35,456 nt of DNA, from positions 1-35,456 of the forward strand of contig CAMPAP010000145.1 of the NCBI GenBank assembly GCA_946631935.1, given 5' to 3'. Within the stretch, counting starts at the first letter, position 1. Every line of letters starts with the position of its first letter. Below are positions 16,781-24,712 of this stretch, in pieces. This DNA is from an uncultured Lachnospiraceae bacterium. Its GTDB lineage: Bacteria > Bacillota > Clostridia > Lachnospirales > Lachnospiraceae. A model generated the notes under the pieces. It had not been told where the DNA came from. It made no database searches and worked only from the letters and a program-made list of their open reading frames with translations. The position numbers and the translations under genes were made by a program.

Positions 16781-17179
16781 ATGTCTGTATTTAAAAGCGC
16801 TGAAGAAGCAATTAAATATTTTGAAGGTGATAAATATGCGGTTCTTTCAGGCATGAAGCTTGAAGATCTTAAGGAAGATTACGCAAGGAGCAGTGTGGTC
16901 CTTACAGAAGATCACAAAAACGCAAACGGCGGCATCATGGGAGGTGCCATATTTACTCTGGCAGATCTTGCCTTCGCTGCACTTGCAAATAATATCCACA
17001 AACCCACCGTTGCACAGCAGGTGAGCATCTATTATCTTACCCAGCCAAAGGGAGATAAGCTTAGTGCCGAGGCAGAAATAATCCGTAACGGAAAAACCAC
17101 CTGCGTGCTGCAGATCAGGGTAAAAGATGATAAAGGAACGCAGATCGCCCTGTTTACGGGAACGGGTTATAAACTGTGA
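16781..17179 (+). CDS. PaaI-family hotdog-fold thioesterase
   Basis: 132 residues, a usual length for the family. The hotdog signature NANGGIMGGAIFTLADLAFAA (helix 1 region) and the strand AQQVSIYYLTQPKGDKLSAEA followed by RNGKTTCVLQIRVKD match PaaI/YbgC-like acyl-CoA thioesterases. It likely hydrolyses an acyl- or aryl-CoA in the cytoplasm, but the substrate is not determinable. ATG 16781 has GGAG (16769-16772) 8 bases upstream; the GTG at 16772 overlaps the symporter stop and is less likely. It is followed, with a 4-bp overlap, by a HAD phosphatase. The three genes form an operon of mixed function. Confidence 0.88.
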   Translation: MSVFKSAEEAIKYFEGDKYAVLSGMKLEDLKEDYARSSVVLTEDHKNANGGIMGGAIFTLADLAFAALANNIHKPTVAQQVSIYYLTQPKGDKLSAEAEIIRNGKTTCVLQIRVKDDKGTQIALFTGTGYKL

Positions 17180-17985
17180 ATAAGATATTTTTTTCGGACC
17201 TTGACGGGACGCTTCTTACATCAAAAAAAGAGATCTCTGAGAAAACAAGAAAAGCACTGGATGAATTTGTATCATGCGGAAACAGGTTTGCCATATGCAC
17301 GGGCCGTGGACTTGATAATGTGATACCTGTGGCGGAAAAACTGGGGCTGAACTACCCGGGTATGTTTCTTGTATGCTTTAACGGAGCAGAGATCTATGAC
17401 TGGGACAAAAAAACCTCCCTTCTTCATATAGGAATACCGTTTGAACTGATACCGAAGATCTTCGGTATTGCGGAACGCTCAGGCATTCACTGCCATACCT
17501 ATACACCGGATTATATGATAACTCCCGCTGATGATGAGGAGATCCATTACTATAACCGTGTTATTCAAAGGCCCTATGTCGTTACGAAGGATATTGTCAG
17601 CAGACTTCCCAAGGAGCCGTGTAAAGTGATCGGGATCGAGCTTCACGATCATGAGAAAATGGAAGCTTTCAGAAAAGAGATAGATTCAAAGCTTGGAGAC
17701 AGACTGACAACCGTTTATTCCAATCCTTATTATCTCGAGATCTTTATGAAGGAAGCCGGAAAAGGATCGGCGGTTTTAAGACTGTCTCAAATGCTTGGGA
17801 TCAGGATTGAAGATACCATCGCAGCAGGGGATGAAAAAAATGATATATCGATGATCGAAGCTGCAGGTGTCGGTATAGCAATGATAAACGCTTCGGAAGA
17901 GGTCAGAAAAATAGCCGATGTTGTTACGGCTGCAGACAACGATCATGACGGACTTGCTGAAATTTTGCGGTCTTTAAAGGATTAA
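17176..17985 (+). CDS. Cof-type HAD-IIB family phosphatase
   Basis: 269 residues. HAD motifs: nucleophile Asp8 and Asp10 in FFSDLDGTLL, motif II Thr in FAICTGRG, motif III Lys near SAVLRLSQMLG (after KEAGKG), and motif IV GDEKND with the following MIEAAGVGIAM. The inserted type IIB cap lies between motifs II and III. Enzymes of this family dephosphorylate sugar phosphates, nucleotides or FMN-type substrates; the specific substrate is unknown. The GTG start at 17176 overlaps the thioesterase stop (GTGA), typical of translational coupling. A terminator-like hairpin follows at 18018. Confidence 0.92.
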   Translation: MNKIFFSDLDGTLLTSKKEISEKTRKALDEFVSCGNRFAICTGRGLDNVIPVAEKLGLNYPGMFLVCFNGAEIYDWDKKTSLLHIGIPFELIPKIFGIAERSGIHCHTYTPDYMITPADDEEIHYYNRVIQRPYVVTKDIVSRLPKEPCKVIGIELHDHEKMEAFRKEIDSKLGDRLTTVYSNPYYLEIFMKEAGKGSAVLRLSQMLGIRIEDTIAAGDEKNDISMIEAAGVGIAMINASEEVRKIADVVTAADNDHDGLAEILRSLKD

Positions 17986-18017
17986 AGAGTAGATAGGCGA
18001 AAAATATGAAAAGAAAG

Positions 18018-18040
18018 ATCCGTGCATTTGCACGGATTTT
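18018..18040 (+). terminator. Terminator-like hairpin after the HAD gene
   Basis: ATCCGTGC/GCACGGAT forms an 8-bp perfect stem with an ATTT loop. Only a short run of T follows (TTT, then G), so termination may be incomplete. Confidence 0.65.
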
Positions 18041-18057
18041 GTGATAAGTAACGGTTA

Positions 18058-18087
18058 TTACAGGCAATAATTAATAGGTATTATACA
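18058..18087 (+). promoter_or_regulatory. Candidate promoter of metQ
   Basis: TTACAG (18058-18063) and TATACA (18082-18087) with an 18-bp spacer. An overlapping TATTAT (18079) is an alternative -10. It is a moderate match; a promoter is expected here because a terminator lies just upstream. Confidence 0.4.
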
Positions 18088-18118
18088 AATATGTATCAAA
18101 GTGCAATAATCACTTCAT

Positions 18119-18149
18119 GACAGATCAAAAAGAGGAGAAAAGATCTGTC
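18119..18149 (+). promoter_or_regulatory. Inverted repeat in the metQ leader
   Basis: GACAGATC and GATCTGTC form a perfect 8-bp inverted repeat with a 15-base purine-rich loop (18127-18141), ending 11 bases before the metQ ribosome binding site AGGAGGT (18161-18167). A smaller AAGTG/CACTT repeat lies at 18099-18115. I see no SAM riboswitch core or T-box here, so methionine control, if any, would act through some other element such as this one. Confidence 0.45.
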
Positions 18150-18175
18150 GGAAAGTTTGAAGGAGGTTTAAAATT

Positions 18176-19102
18176 ATGAAAAAAAATCTGATCGGAAAAA
18201 TATTAGGAACGCTTACAGCGGCAGTACTCAGCGCAGGACTTCTTGCAGGATGCGGAAAGAGTGCCGAAACATCTGCACAGCCTGCACAGACACAGGCACC
18301 TGCCCAGACTGAAACTACATCACCTGCAGAAAATGCTGAAGCTGAAGCACCTGCAGCAGATGTAGTTGAGTCCAAGGGAACCATTACCGTTGCAGCAAGC
18401 CAGACTCCCCATTCGGAGATCCTTGCAGAGGCAGCGAAGATCCTTGCTTCTCAGGGCTGGGACCTTCAGGTTACCGTTTTCGATGATTATGTACAGCCCA
18501 ATAATGTAGTTGAATCTGAGGAGTTTGATGCAAACTATTTCCAGCACATTCCCTATCTTGAGTCCTTCAATGCAGAGCAGGGCACACACCTTGTAAATGC
18601 AGGCGGGATCCACTACGAGCCTTTCGGTATCTATGCCGGAACCAAGTCTTCCCTTGACGATATAGCAGACGGCGATGAGATCGCGGTTCCCAATGATACC
18701 ACCAATGAAGCAAGAGCACTTCTTCTTCTCCAGGACAATGGAATTCTTACTCTCAGGGAAGGTGCGGGACTTACCGCTACTGTCAATGACATCGAAACCT
18801 ACAATGTTAAGGTCAAGATCATTGAACTTGCAGCAGAAAGTGTTAAGGATGCGATCCCCGATGCGGCATTTGTAGTGTTAAACGGAAACTACGCACTTGA
18901 GGCCGGACTTTCCGTAGGAAGAGATGCACTTGCATTTGAAGCTAACGATTCAGAGGCAGCAAAGACCTACGTTAATGTCATTGCGGTTAAGGAAGGTCAT
19001 GAAAATGATGAGGGCATCAAGGCGCTTGTTGAGGTTCTTAAATCTGATGAGATAAAAGAGTTTATAAACAGCACATATGACGGAGCAGTAGTTCCTTTCT
19101 AA
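18176..19102 (+). CDS. metQ: Methionine ABC transporter substrate-binding lipoprotein
   Basis: 308 residues. A lipoprotein signal (MKKNLIGKILG, hydrophobic stretch, lipobox LLAGC) anchors it outside the membrane. A low-complexity Ala/Thr/Pro/Gln/Glu linker (~30-65) follows. The mature NlpA/MetQ domain starts near GTITVAASQTPHSEILAEAA and contains the family's DANYFQHIPYLESFN and IAVPNDTTNEARALLLLQDNGI motifs. It binds methionine for the MetNI permease encoded downstream. Start ATG 18176 has AGGAGGT 8 bases upstream. A strong terminator separates it from metN, which fits a need for more binding protein than permease. The gene order Q-N-I differs from the frequent N-I-Q. A related amino acid ligand cannot be excluded, but MetN's C-terminal domain supports methionine. 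Confidence 0.95.
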   Translation: MKKNLIGKILGTLTAAVLSAGLLAGCGKSAETSAQPAQTQAPAQTETTSPAENAEAEAPAADVVESKGTITVAASQTPHSEILAEAAKILASQGWDLQVTVFDDYVQPNNVVESEEFDANYFQHIPYLESFNAEQGTHLVNAGGIHYEPFGIYAGTKSSLDDIADGDEIAVPNDTTNEARALLLLQDNGILTLREGAGLTATVNDIETYNVKVKIIELAAESVKDAIPDAAFVVLNGNYALEAGLSVGRDALAFEANDSEAAKTYVNVIAVKEGHENDEGIKALVEVLKSDEIKEFINSTYDGAVVPF

Positions 19103-19123
19103 AGATCATATATATACCCTCCC

Positions 19124-19162
19124 TGCCATGAGAACCGCACATACGGTTCTCGTGGCATTTTT
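19124..19162 (+). terminator. Strong hairpin terminator between metQ and metN
   Basis: TGCCATGAGAACCG pairs with CGGTTCTCGTGGCA over 14 positions (one T-G pair) with a 6-base loop, followed by TTTTT. It should end most metQ transcripts, so metN-metI either depend on read-through or have their own promoter. Confidence 0.9.
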
Positions 19163-19202
19163 AACTTGAAAAGTTTATTATGTATTTTGATTGAAAATAC
19201 TT

Positions 19203-19242
19203 CTTTTTACCTTTGCGTATAAATTGACCATCAGGTAAAAAG
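19203..19242 (+). promoter_or_regulatory. 10-bp inverted repeat upstream of metN
   Basis: CTTTTTACCT (19203-19212) and AGGTAAAAAG (19233-19242) are perfect inverted repeats with a 20-base loop that contains a TATAAA sequence (19218-19223). It could be an operator over a promoter or an RNA hairpin. No confident -35 box was found at the right distance. Confidence 0.45.
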
Positions 19243-19274
19243 GGAGAAAAATAATTTTTTTATCCGGTGAAGAT

Positions 19275-20312
19275 ATGAGTGAAAATATAATCGAGATAAA
19301 AGATCTGAATAAAAGCTTTGTCTCCGAAAAAGGACATGTGGAAGCACTTAAAAATGTCACAATAGGAATTAAAAAGGGTGATATCTACGGGATCATCGGT
19401 CTGTCCGGTGCGGGAAAATCCACTCTGGTGAGATGCATTAATCTATTGGAAAGGCCCACTTCCGGCAAGGTGATAGTAGGCGGAAAAGATCTCATGGAGC
19501 TTAATGACAGACAGCTTCGCTCAGAAAGAAGAAAGATCGGAATGATCTTCCAGCATTTCAATCTTCTGATGCAGAGAAGTGTCATTGACAATGTTGCTTT
19601 TCCTTTGGAGATCGCAGGAAAAAGCAAAAAGGAAGCAAGAAAGAAAGCACTTGAGTATCTTGAGGCTGTGGGACTTTCGGAAAAAGCAGCGGCATATCCC
19701 GCACAGCTTTCCGGAGGGCAGAAGCAGCGCGTTGCAATAGCCCGTGTCCTTGCATCCAAGCCTGAGATACTTCTTTGCGATGAGGCTACAAGTGCACTGG
19801 ATCCCCAGACCACAAAATCGATCCTTACTCTTTTAAAAGAGATAAATGAAAAATACGGCATCACTATCGTTGTGATCACCCATGAGATGAGTGTCATACG
19901 CGAGATATGCAGCCAGGTTGCGGTTCTTGACCACGGAGAACTTGTTGAAAGCGGGAGCGTTGAGGAACTGTTCAGAAACCCGAAAACCGAGGAAGCCAAG
20001 AGACTGGTATACAGTGGAAGCACCCATGTACTCAGCATGACGAGCAAGAAAGTGGTGAGGGTCTTTTTTAACGGACAGGATTCTTATGAACCTACCATCG
20101 GCAATATAATCCTTGAAACGTCGACGCCGATAAATATTCTCTATGCCAACACTGAGAATGTAAACGGAAATGCCGTGGGGGAAATGCTTCTGCAGCTTCC
20201 GGATGATGTAGAAAAGGCAGACAGGTTTATCAGATATTTTGAAGAAAAAGGATTGAATCCAAAGGAGGTGAAGTACGATGCTGACTCAGCAGGAAATAAT
20301 GATGATAATTGA
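19275..20312 (+). CDS. metN: Methionine ABC transporter ATP-binding protein
   Basis: 345 residues. Hydrolyses ATP on the cytoplasmic face to drive methionine import with MetI. Walker A GLSGAGKST (residues 42-50), Q-loop region IGMIFQHFNLL, ABC signature LSGGQKQR, Walker B ILLCDEATSALD and the switch His in VVITHEM are all present. The C-terminal ~100 residues, after the ABC domain, form the NIL (ACT-like) domain typical of MetN, which binds methionine and inhibits transport in E. coli. The ATG at 19275 follows ggtgaagat. Its 3' end overlaps the metI start by 35 bp. Confidence 0.96.
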   Translation: MSENIIEIKDLNKSFVSEKGHVEALKNVTIGIKKGDIYGIIGLSGAGKSTLVRCINLLERPTSGKVIVGGKDLMELNDRQLRSERRKIGMIFQHFNLLMQRSVIDNVAFPLEIAGKSKKEARKKALEYLEAVGLSEKAAAYPAQLSGGQKQRVAIARVLASKPEILLCDEATSALDPQTTKSILTLLKEINEKYGITIVVITHEMSVIREICSQVAVLDHGELVESGSVEELFRNPKTEEAKRLVYSGSTHVLSMTSKKVVRVFFNGQDSYEPTIGNIILETSTPINILYANTENVNGNAVGEMLLQLPDDVEKADRFIRYFEEKGLNPKEVKYDADSAGNNDDN

Positions 20313-20940
20313 AGGTCTCAGGGATACACTTATCATTGTCGGACTGTCCACCCTGTTCGGATATCTTCTCGGACTTCCCCTTGGAATAATACTTGCAGTC
20401 ACTGACAAGGATGGAATAAAACCCAACAGGATCATTTATAAGATACTTGATCTTGTGACCAATATACTCAGGAGTTTTCCTTTTATCATTCTTCTGGTAG
20501 TTCTTATCCCCGTGACAAGAGCCATCGTGGGTAAAAGCTACGGAACAGGTGCAACCATAGTGCCCCTTGTTGTTGCGGCAGCGCCTTTTATCGGAAGAAT
20601 GGTGGAGAGTTCTCTCAAGGAAGTTGACAAGGGTGTCATTGAAGCGGCCCAGAGTCTCGGAGCAGGGAATGGGACGATAATATTTAAGGTCCTTCTTGCG
20701 GAAGCGAGAACATCACTGCTTGTAGGTGCGACCATCGCTTTTGGTACCATCCTGGGATATTCTGCCATGGCAGGAGCTGTGGGAGGTGGCGGACTTGGAA
20801 GCATCGCCATAAGATACGGATACAACAGATTTCAGCCGCAGATACTCTGGCCTTCGGTAATAATACTCATCCTTCTGGTCCAGCTTTTCCAGATCCTTGG
20901 AATGAGGATATCCGGTAAGCTCGACAGAAGAAAGAAATGA
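20278..20940 (+). CDS. metI: Methionine ABC transporter permease
   Basis: 220 residues with about five membrane segments, the usual length for MetI. The coupling motif EAAQSLGAGNGTIIFKVLLAEAR (EAA---G type) docks on MetN. It forms the membrane channel for methionine delivered by MetQ. The start ATG at 20278 lies inside metN, but AAAGGAGGTG stands at a good distance (8 bases) and the N-terminus (LTQQEIMMIIEGLRDTL) fits MetI homologues, so the 35-bp overlap is real. The stop is only 7 bp from the end of the convergent membrane protein gene, with no terminator between them. Confidence 0.95.
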   Translation: MLTQQEIMMIIEGLRDTLIIVGLSTLFGYLLGLPLGIILAVTDKDGIKPNRIIYKILDLVTNILRSFPFIILLVVLIPVTRAIVGKSYGTGATIVPLVVAAAPFIGRMVESSLKEVDKGVIEAAQSLGAGNGTIIFKVLLAEARTSLLVGATIAFGTILGYSAMAGAVGGGGLGSIAIRYGYNRFQPQILWPSVIILILLVQLFQILGMRISGKLDRRKK

Positions 20941-20947
20941 TCCGGGG

Positions 20948-21454
20948 TCACACGATCCTGAATCTTAATTCCCAGAAAAAGCAAAATATGAAAAGCAGGG
21001 AAACTGCTATGGCTGCGAAGACCCTTCCTTTTGAATCAAACAGTTTAGTCAAAAGCGGCACCATGAATTTCAAAAATAAAAGTGCCATGATCCCGAAGAT
21101 GCAGCTGCTTATCAGAGAGATGCGTCCCTTATAGTTAAGGAGCCATCCTTCGTATGTCCATAGAGTTATATGGAATTTGCAGAGCACGAACATATATGTC
21201 GCGTATTCAACAGCGGTGGTTATGAGGGTGCTTCCGAAAAATATCAAAAAAGGATTCTTTGTTTTTCTGAAAACAAAATATAGTGCAAGTATTCCGAATC
21301 CGTATATGGGACAACAGGGCAGGTGTAATACTCCCCGGTCCATATATGTGCCAAAAAGAACAAATACGCAGATGATCTCATAAAGCCATCCGATGAATGA
21401 TGCGCTCATGAACATCAAAAGATATTTTGCTGTTGAATAATAATATTTTTCCAA
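20948..21454 (-). CDS. CmpB/type-IV-ABC-like membrane protein (PF06541-type)
   Basis: 168 residues with four to five hydrophobic segments. It matches the family named 'putative ABC-transporter type IV' by the conserved order GWLYEIICVF, then RGVLHLPCCPIYGFG, then an Arg/Lys loop and EYATYMFVLCKFHITLWTYE, then the short GRISL segment. Function of the family is unknown; the transporter name is historical. The start is a TTG at 21454 without a clear ribosome binding site; it lies 3 bases after the stop of the upstream gene, so translation is probably coupled. It could instead start at an internal ATG. It converges on metI. Confidence 0.8.
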   Translation of the reverse strand: MEKYYYSTAKYLLMFMSASFIGWLYEIICVFVLFGTYMDRGVLHLPCCPIYGFGILALYFVFRKTKNPFLIFFGSTLITTAVEYATYMFVLCKFHITLWTYEGWLLNYKGRISLISSCIFGIMALLFLKFMVPLLTKLFDSKGRVFAAIAVSLLFIFCFFWELRFRIV

Positions 21455-21457
21455 TGC

Positions 21458-21940
21458 TTATTGAATTGTCTTTGTATTTGACAGAGGCGCGGAAGATGCC
21501 TCGACGGAATATCTTCCGCATGCAAAAAAGAAAAGCGGAGCTGTAGGGGTTGCGATAAATGCGGGAAGGATCAAAAGAGAGTTGACCACTGAATGCATTG
21601 CCAGCGCATCGGCACTGATCCTTGAGTAAAAAAAGGATGAAAAATAGCTTGCAACAAATTCAAGCAGACTCATTATGATGTACAGGATGAGAAAGATCAT
21701 GGCAAGATTTTTTTTGTTATCGCTTGCCTCGTTATTTATCATGATGAAAAATACTGCGTAGAAGACAAGTGAGATCGTCATGGTGAAAAGGGCTGTCGGA
21801 TAAACCATTCCGTCGTACTCCATACGGGAAAAAAATACCGGGACAATGCTTTTTTGCATAGCAACGATGCCAAACGCAAGGAGTACAGCCAGGGACTGGA
21901 GAACAAGTACAATTGTTGAAATGGTTTTTGTGGTATTCAT
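21458..21940 (-). CDS. Small four-helix membrane protein of unknown function
   Basis: 160 residues from the ATG at 21940. Hydrophobic segments: ISTIVLVLQSLAVLLAFGIV, ALFTMTISLVFYAVFFIMI, LAMIFLILYIIMSLLEFV, and a C-terminal one around LLILPAFIATPTAPLFFF. No family is recognised. The ORF stays open to 21994, but the extended -10 promoter at 21975-21983 places the transcript start near 21968, downstream of that codon, so 21940 is the first usable ATG. It is followed 3 bases later by the CmpB-like gene. Being a two-gene membrane operon, the pair may work together, but nothing in the sequence says how. Confidence 0.7.
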   Translation of the reverse strand: MNTTKTISTIVLVLQSLAVLLAFGIVAMQKSIVPVFFSRMEYDGMVYPTALFTMTISLVFYAVFFIMINNEASDNKKNLAMIFLILYIIMSLLEFVASYFSSFFYSRISADALAMHSVVNSLLILPAFIATPTAPLFFFACGRYSVEASSAPLSNTKTIQ

Positions 21941-21974
21941 ATAGAAGCCTACATGAAAATCCTGAATCCAGATG

Positions 21975-21983
21975 ATTATAACA
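21975..21983 (-). promoter_or_regulatory. Extended -10 promoter of the two-gene membrane operon
   Basis: On the - strand it reads TGTTATAAT, a perfect extended -10 element; the -35 region is weak. The start would be near 21968, 28 bases ahead of the ATG at 21940. Confidence 0.6.
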
Positions 21984-22090
21984 TATATGGTCATGATTTT
22001 TAGTGATAAGCAATAGTTATAACGAGTAATAGGTTTTTGGAATTATACAGGAAGCTCATATCGGTATATAGTATCAATAACAGACATACG

Positions 22091-22131
22091 TCAGGAGCCT
22101 GTATAGACAGGAGAAGATCAGAAACTCCTGA
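22091..22131 (+). promoter_or_regulatory. Foldable leader RNA upstream of cysteine synthase
   Basis: An outer 7-bp helix TCAGGAG (22091-22097) / CTCCTGA (22125-22131) encloses an inner hairpin CCTGT-atag-ACAGG (22098-22111), with a 13-base unpaired arm between. It lies about 60 bases before the cysK start. It is not a T-box or SAM riboswitch by sequence. No confident promoter was found upstream; TATAGT at 22067 is one candidate -10. Confidence 0.4.
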
Positions 22132-22192
22132 AAATACCAAAAGAAGGCCGGTAACACCAAAAAACAAAAACCTTAAAAGGGAGGTAAAGAAA

Positions 22193-23128
22193 ATGGGAAA
22201 GATTTATAAAAGCGCAACAGAACTTATCGGACACACACCCCTGCTTGAACTTACCAATCTGGAAAAAAAATATGACCTGAAGGCAAAGGTCCTTGCAAAG
22301 GTGGAGTATTTTAATCCTGCAGGTTCGGTTAAAGACCGTATCGCAAAGGAGATGATCGAAGCGGCTGAGAAGGACGGATCGCTTAAGAAGGGATCCACCA
22401 TCATAGAGCCCACCTCTGGCAACACCGGTATCGGACTTGCAGCCATTGCCGCAGCCAAGGGATACAGGATCATCATTGTTCTTCCCGAGACCATGAGTGT
22501 TGAGAGAAGAAATATAATTAAAGCATACGGCGCAGAGCTTGTTCTTACCGACGGATCCAAAGGGATGAAGGGAGCTATCGCAAAAGCTGAGGAGCTTCAT
22601 GCGGAGATTGAGAACAGTTTTATTCCTGCACAGTTTGATAACCCGGCAAACCCCGAAGCTCATTACAAGACCACCGGTCCCGAGATCTGGGAAGATACTG
22701 ATGGTCAGGTGGATGCATTTGTTGCGGGTGTGGGAACCGGAGGAACCATCAGCGGAGTAGGAAAATTCCTCAAGGAAAAGAAACCGGATGTGAAGATCAT
22801 AGCCGTTGAGCCTGCTTCATCACCCGTACTTTCTGAAGGAAGAAGCGGATCTCACAAGATTCAGGGAATCGGTGCCGGATTTGTTCCTGCTACACTTGAT
22901 ACAAAGATCTATGACGAAGTCATTCCCGTTGAAAATGAAGATGCTTTTGAAACTTCAAAGGATCTTACACGCACGGAAGGTTTTCAGACGGGAATCTCAT
23001 CCGGAGCAGCTCTTTATGCTGCCATTGAACTTGCAAAAAGACCTGAGTTTGAAGGCAAGACCATCGTGGCGCTTCTTCCCGACAGCGGAGACAGATATTA
23101 TTCAACCGATCTTTTCAAGGCTGACTGA
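22193..23128 (+). CDS. cysK: Cysteine synthase A (O-acetylserine sulfhydrylase)
   Basis: 311 residues, the family's usual length. Makes cysteine from O-acetylserine and sulfide, using pyridoxal phosphate. Lys47 in NPAGSVKDRI is the PLP lysine. The substrate loop TSGNTGIGLA, the PLP phosphate loop GVGTGGTISGVG and the C-terminal TGISSGAALYAA are all clear. ATG 22193 is chosen because AGGGAGGT lies 7 bases upstream; the open frame back to 22037 is basic and unrelated to the family. Its leader can fold (22091-22131). A terminator follows at 23157. Confidence in O-acetylserine over cystathionine beta-synthase activity is high from length and motifs. Confidence 0.96.
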   Translation: MGKIYKSATELIGHTPLLELTNLEKKYDLKAKVLAKVEYFNPAGSVKDRIAKEMIEAAEKDGSLKKGSTIIEPTSGNTGIGLAAIAAAKGYRIIIVLPETMSVERRNIIKAYGAELVLTDGSKGMKGAIAKAEELHAEIENSFIPAQFDNPANPEAHYKTTGPEIWEDTDGQVDAFVAGVGTGGTISGVGKFLKEKKPDVKIIAVEPASSPVLSEGRSGSHKIQGIGAGFVPATLDTKIYDEVIPVENEDAFETSKDLTRTEGFQTGISSGAALYAAIELAKRPEFEGKTIVALLPDSGDRYYSTDLFKAD

Positions 23129-23156
23129 CAAGATGACAGATATACCCATTTGAAAG

Positions 23157-23185
23157 GCCGGCTGCCATATGCGCAGCCGGCTTTT
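23157..23185 (+). terminator. Rho-independent terminator after cysK
   Basis: GCCGGCTGC and GCAGCCGGC form a 9-bp perfect stem with a 7-base loop, followed by TTTT. Confidence 0.88.
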
Positions 23186-23262
23186 CGTATTATCGGATGT
23201 TTCGGTAGACAATGAAATGTAATAATGAGAAAATGCAATAGTGGTTTTTCCCGGAGGAAGAT

Positions 23263-24711
23263 ATGACTGTTGAAGAATTAAAAAAATACAAGGATACCGG
23301 TAAATACGACATCGCCCCCGTGAGCCTGGAGATGCTGTCAGATATGAGGACTCCCATACAGGTTTTGAGGATCCTGAAAAAGGCTTCGGATCACTGCTAT
23401 CTGCTTGAGTCTGCCGGAGATAACGACAACTGGGGAAGATATACATTTCTCGGTTATGATCCGGGGCTTGAGATCACATGCCTTGACGGAAAGCTTAAAG
23501 TTGGAGGAACGGTAAAAGAAACCGGCAGCCCCCAGGATGACATCAGGGAAGTTCTCTCTCATTACAGAAGTCCCAGGATCCCGTCCCTTCCGCCCTTTAC
23601 CGGAGGCCTTGTGGGATATTTTGCCTACGATTATATAAAATATGCGGAAAAATCCCTTAAGATAACAAGCTATGATGAGGAGAGATTCAACGATATAGAT
23701 CTGATGCTTTTTGACAAGGTCATAGCCTTTGACCACCTGAAGCAGAAGATCATTTTGATCGTAAATATCAGGCTTGACGACGTTGAGGCTGAATATGAAA
23801 AAGCGTGTAAAGAGCTTGAAAAGATCAGGGATCTTATTGAAAACGGGGAAATGTCTGTGGATATAAAAGGTCATGCCACGGGTGAATTCGTTCCTTCCCA
23901 GAGCAAAGAAGAATTCTGTGATATGGTGCGTAAAGCCAAGAAACATATCATTGAAGGAGATATTTTCCAGATAGTTTTGTCCAACAGATTGTGCGCCGAT
24001 TTTGAAGGTTCCCTCCTTGATACCTACAGGATGCTCCGCACTATTAATCCCTCTCCTTATATGTTCTACTTCTGTTCGGATGATATAGAACTTGCCGGTG
24101 CATCCCCGGAGACTCTGGTAAAGCTTCAGGATGGAGTGCTCCACACCTTTCCTCTTGCGGGAACAAGAAAGAGGGGGCTTACGGAGGAAGAGGATAACAG
24201 GCTTAAGGAAGAACTTCTTTCCGATGAAAAAGAGCTTGCCGAACATCACATGCTGGTGGATCTGGGACGTAATGATCTTGGCAGGATCTCCAAATTCGGA
24301 ACCGTTAAGGTTGAAAGACTGAAGGATGTGCTTTTCTTCTCCCATGTAATGCATATCGGATCGACGGTAAGAGGCGAGATAAGGGATGATGAAGATGCGC
24401 TGTCTGCCATAGGAAGCGTCCTTCCTGCGGGAACTCTTTCCGGAGCACCCAAGATCAGGGCATGCGAACTGATAGATGAACTGGAACATGATAACCGCGG
24501 GATCTACGGCGGTGCCATAGGTTATATTGATTTTACCGGAAATATGGATACCTGTATTTCCATCAGGCTTGCCTATAAGAAAAACGGAAAGGTATATGTA
24601 AGGAGCGGAGCCGGCATCGTTGCGGATTCCGATCCCGAATCAGAGTTTACGGAATGTATTAACAAAGCCTCTGCAATGATAAAGGCCATTGAGAAGGCAG
24701 GGGAGGTGTGA
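23263..24711 (+). CDS. trpE: Anthranilate synthase component I
   Basis: 482 residues. Converts chorismate to anthranilate with ammonia from TrpG, the first step of tryptophan synthesis. The N-terminal tryptophan feedback motif LLES followed by GRYTFLGYDP favours TrpE over PabB. The chorismate-binding domain shows FQIVLSNRLCADF, GASPETLVKL, PLAGTRKRG, ELAEHHMLVDLGRNDLGR, PAGTLSGAPKIRA and GIYGGAIGYIDF. ATG 23263 has GGAGG 6 bases upstream. TrpG follows with 1 base between. No tryptophan-rich leader peptide or T-box is seen upstream, and the remaining trp genes are not in the window. Confidence 0.95.
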   Translation: MTVEELKKYKDTGKYDIAPVSLEMLSDMRTPIQVLRILKKASDHCYLLESAGDNDNWGRYTFLGYDPGLEITCLDGKLKVGGTVKETGSPQDDIREVLSHYRSPRIPSLPPFTGGLVGYFAYDYIKYAEKSLKITSYDEERFNDIDLMLFDKVIAFDHLKQKIILIVNIRLDDVEAEYEKACKELEKIRDLIENGEMSVDIKGHATGEFVPSQSKEEFCDMVRKAKKHIIEGDIFQIVLSNRLCADFEGSLLDTYRMLRTINPSPYMFYFCSDDIELAGASPETLVKLQDGVLHTFPLAGTRKRGLTEEEDNRLKEELLSDEKELAEHHMLVDLGRNDLGRISKFGTVKVERLKDVLFFSHVMHIGSTVRGEIRDDEDALSAIGSVLPAGTLSGAPKIRACELIDELEHDNRGIYGGAIGYIDFTGNMDTCISIRLAYKKNGKVYVRSGAGIVADSDPESEFTECINKASAMIKAIEKAGEV

Positions 24712-24712
24712 C

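Noticed and set aside
18041-18175. SAM riboswitch or T-box upstream of metQ.
   Set aside because: The region is short, AT-rich and lacks the conserved cores of either. Only simple inverted repeats are present.
23338-24489. A 383-residue open frame on the - strand opposite trpE.
   Set aside because: It lies wholly within trpE, has no ribosome binding site or recognisable motif, and is explained by the + strand genes avoiding TTA, CTA and TCA codons, which leaves antisense frames open.
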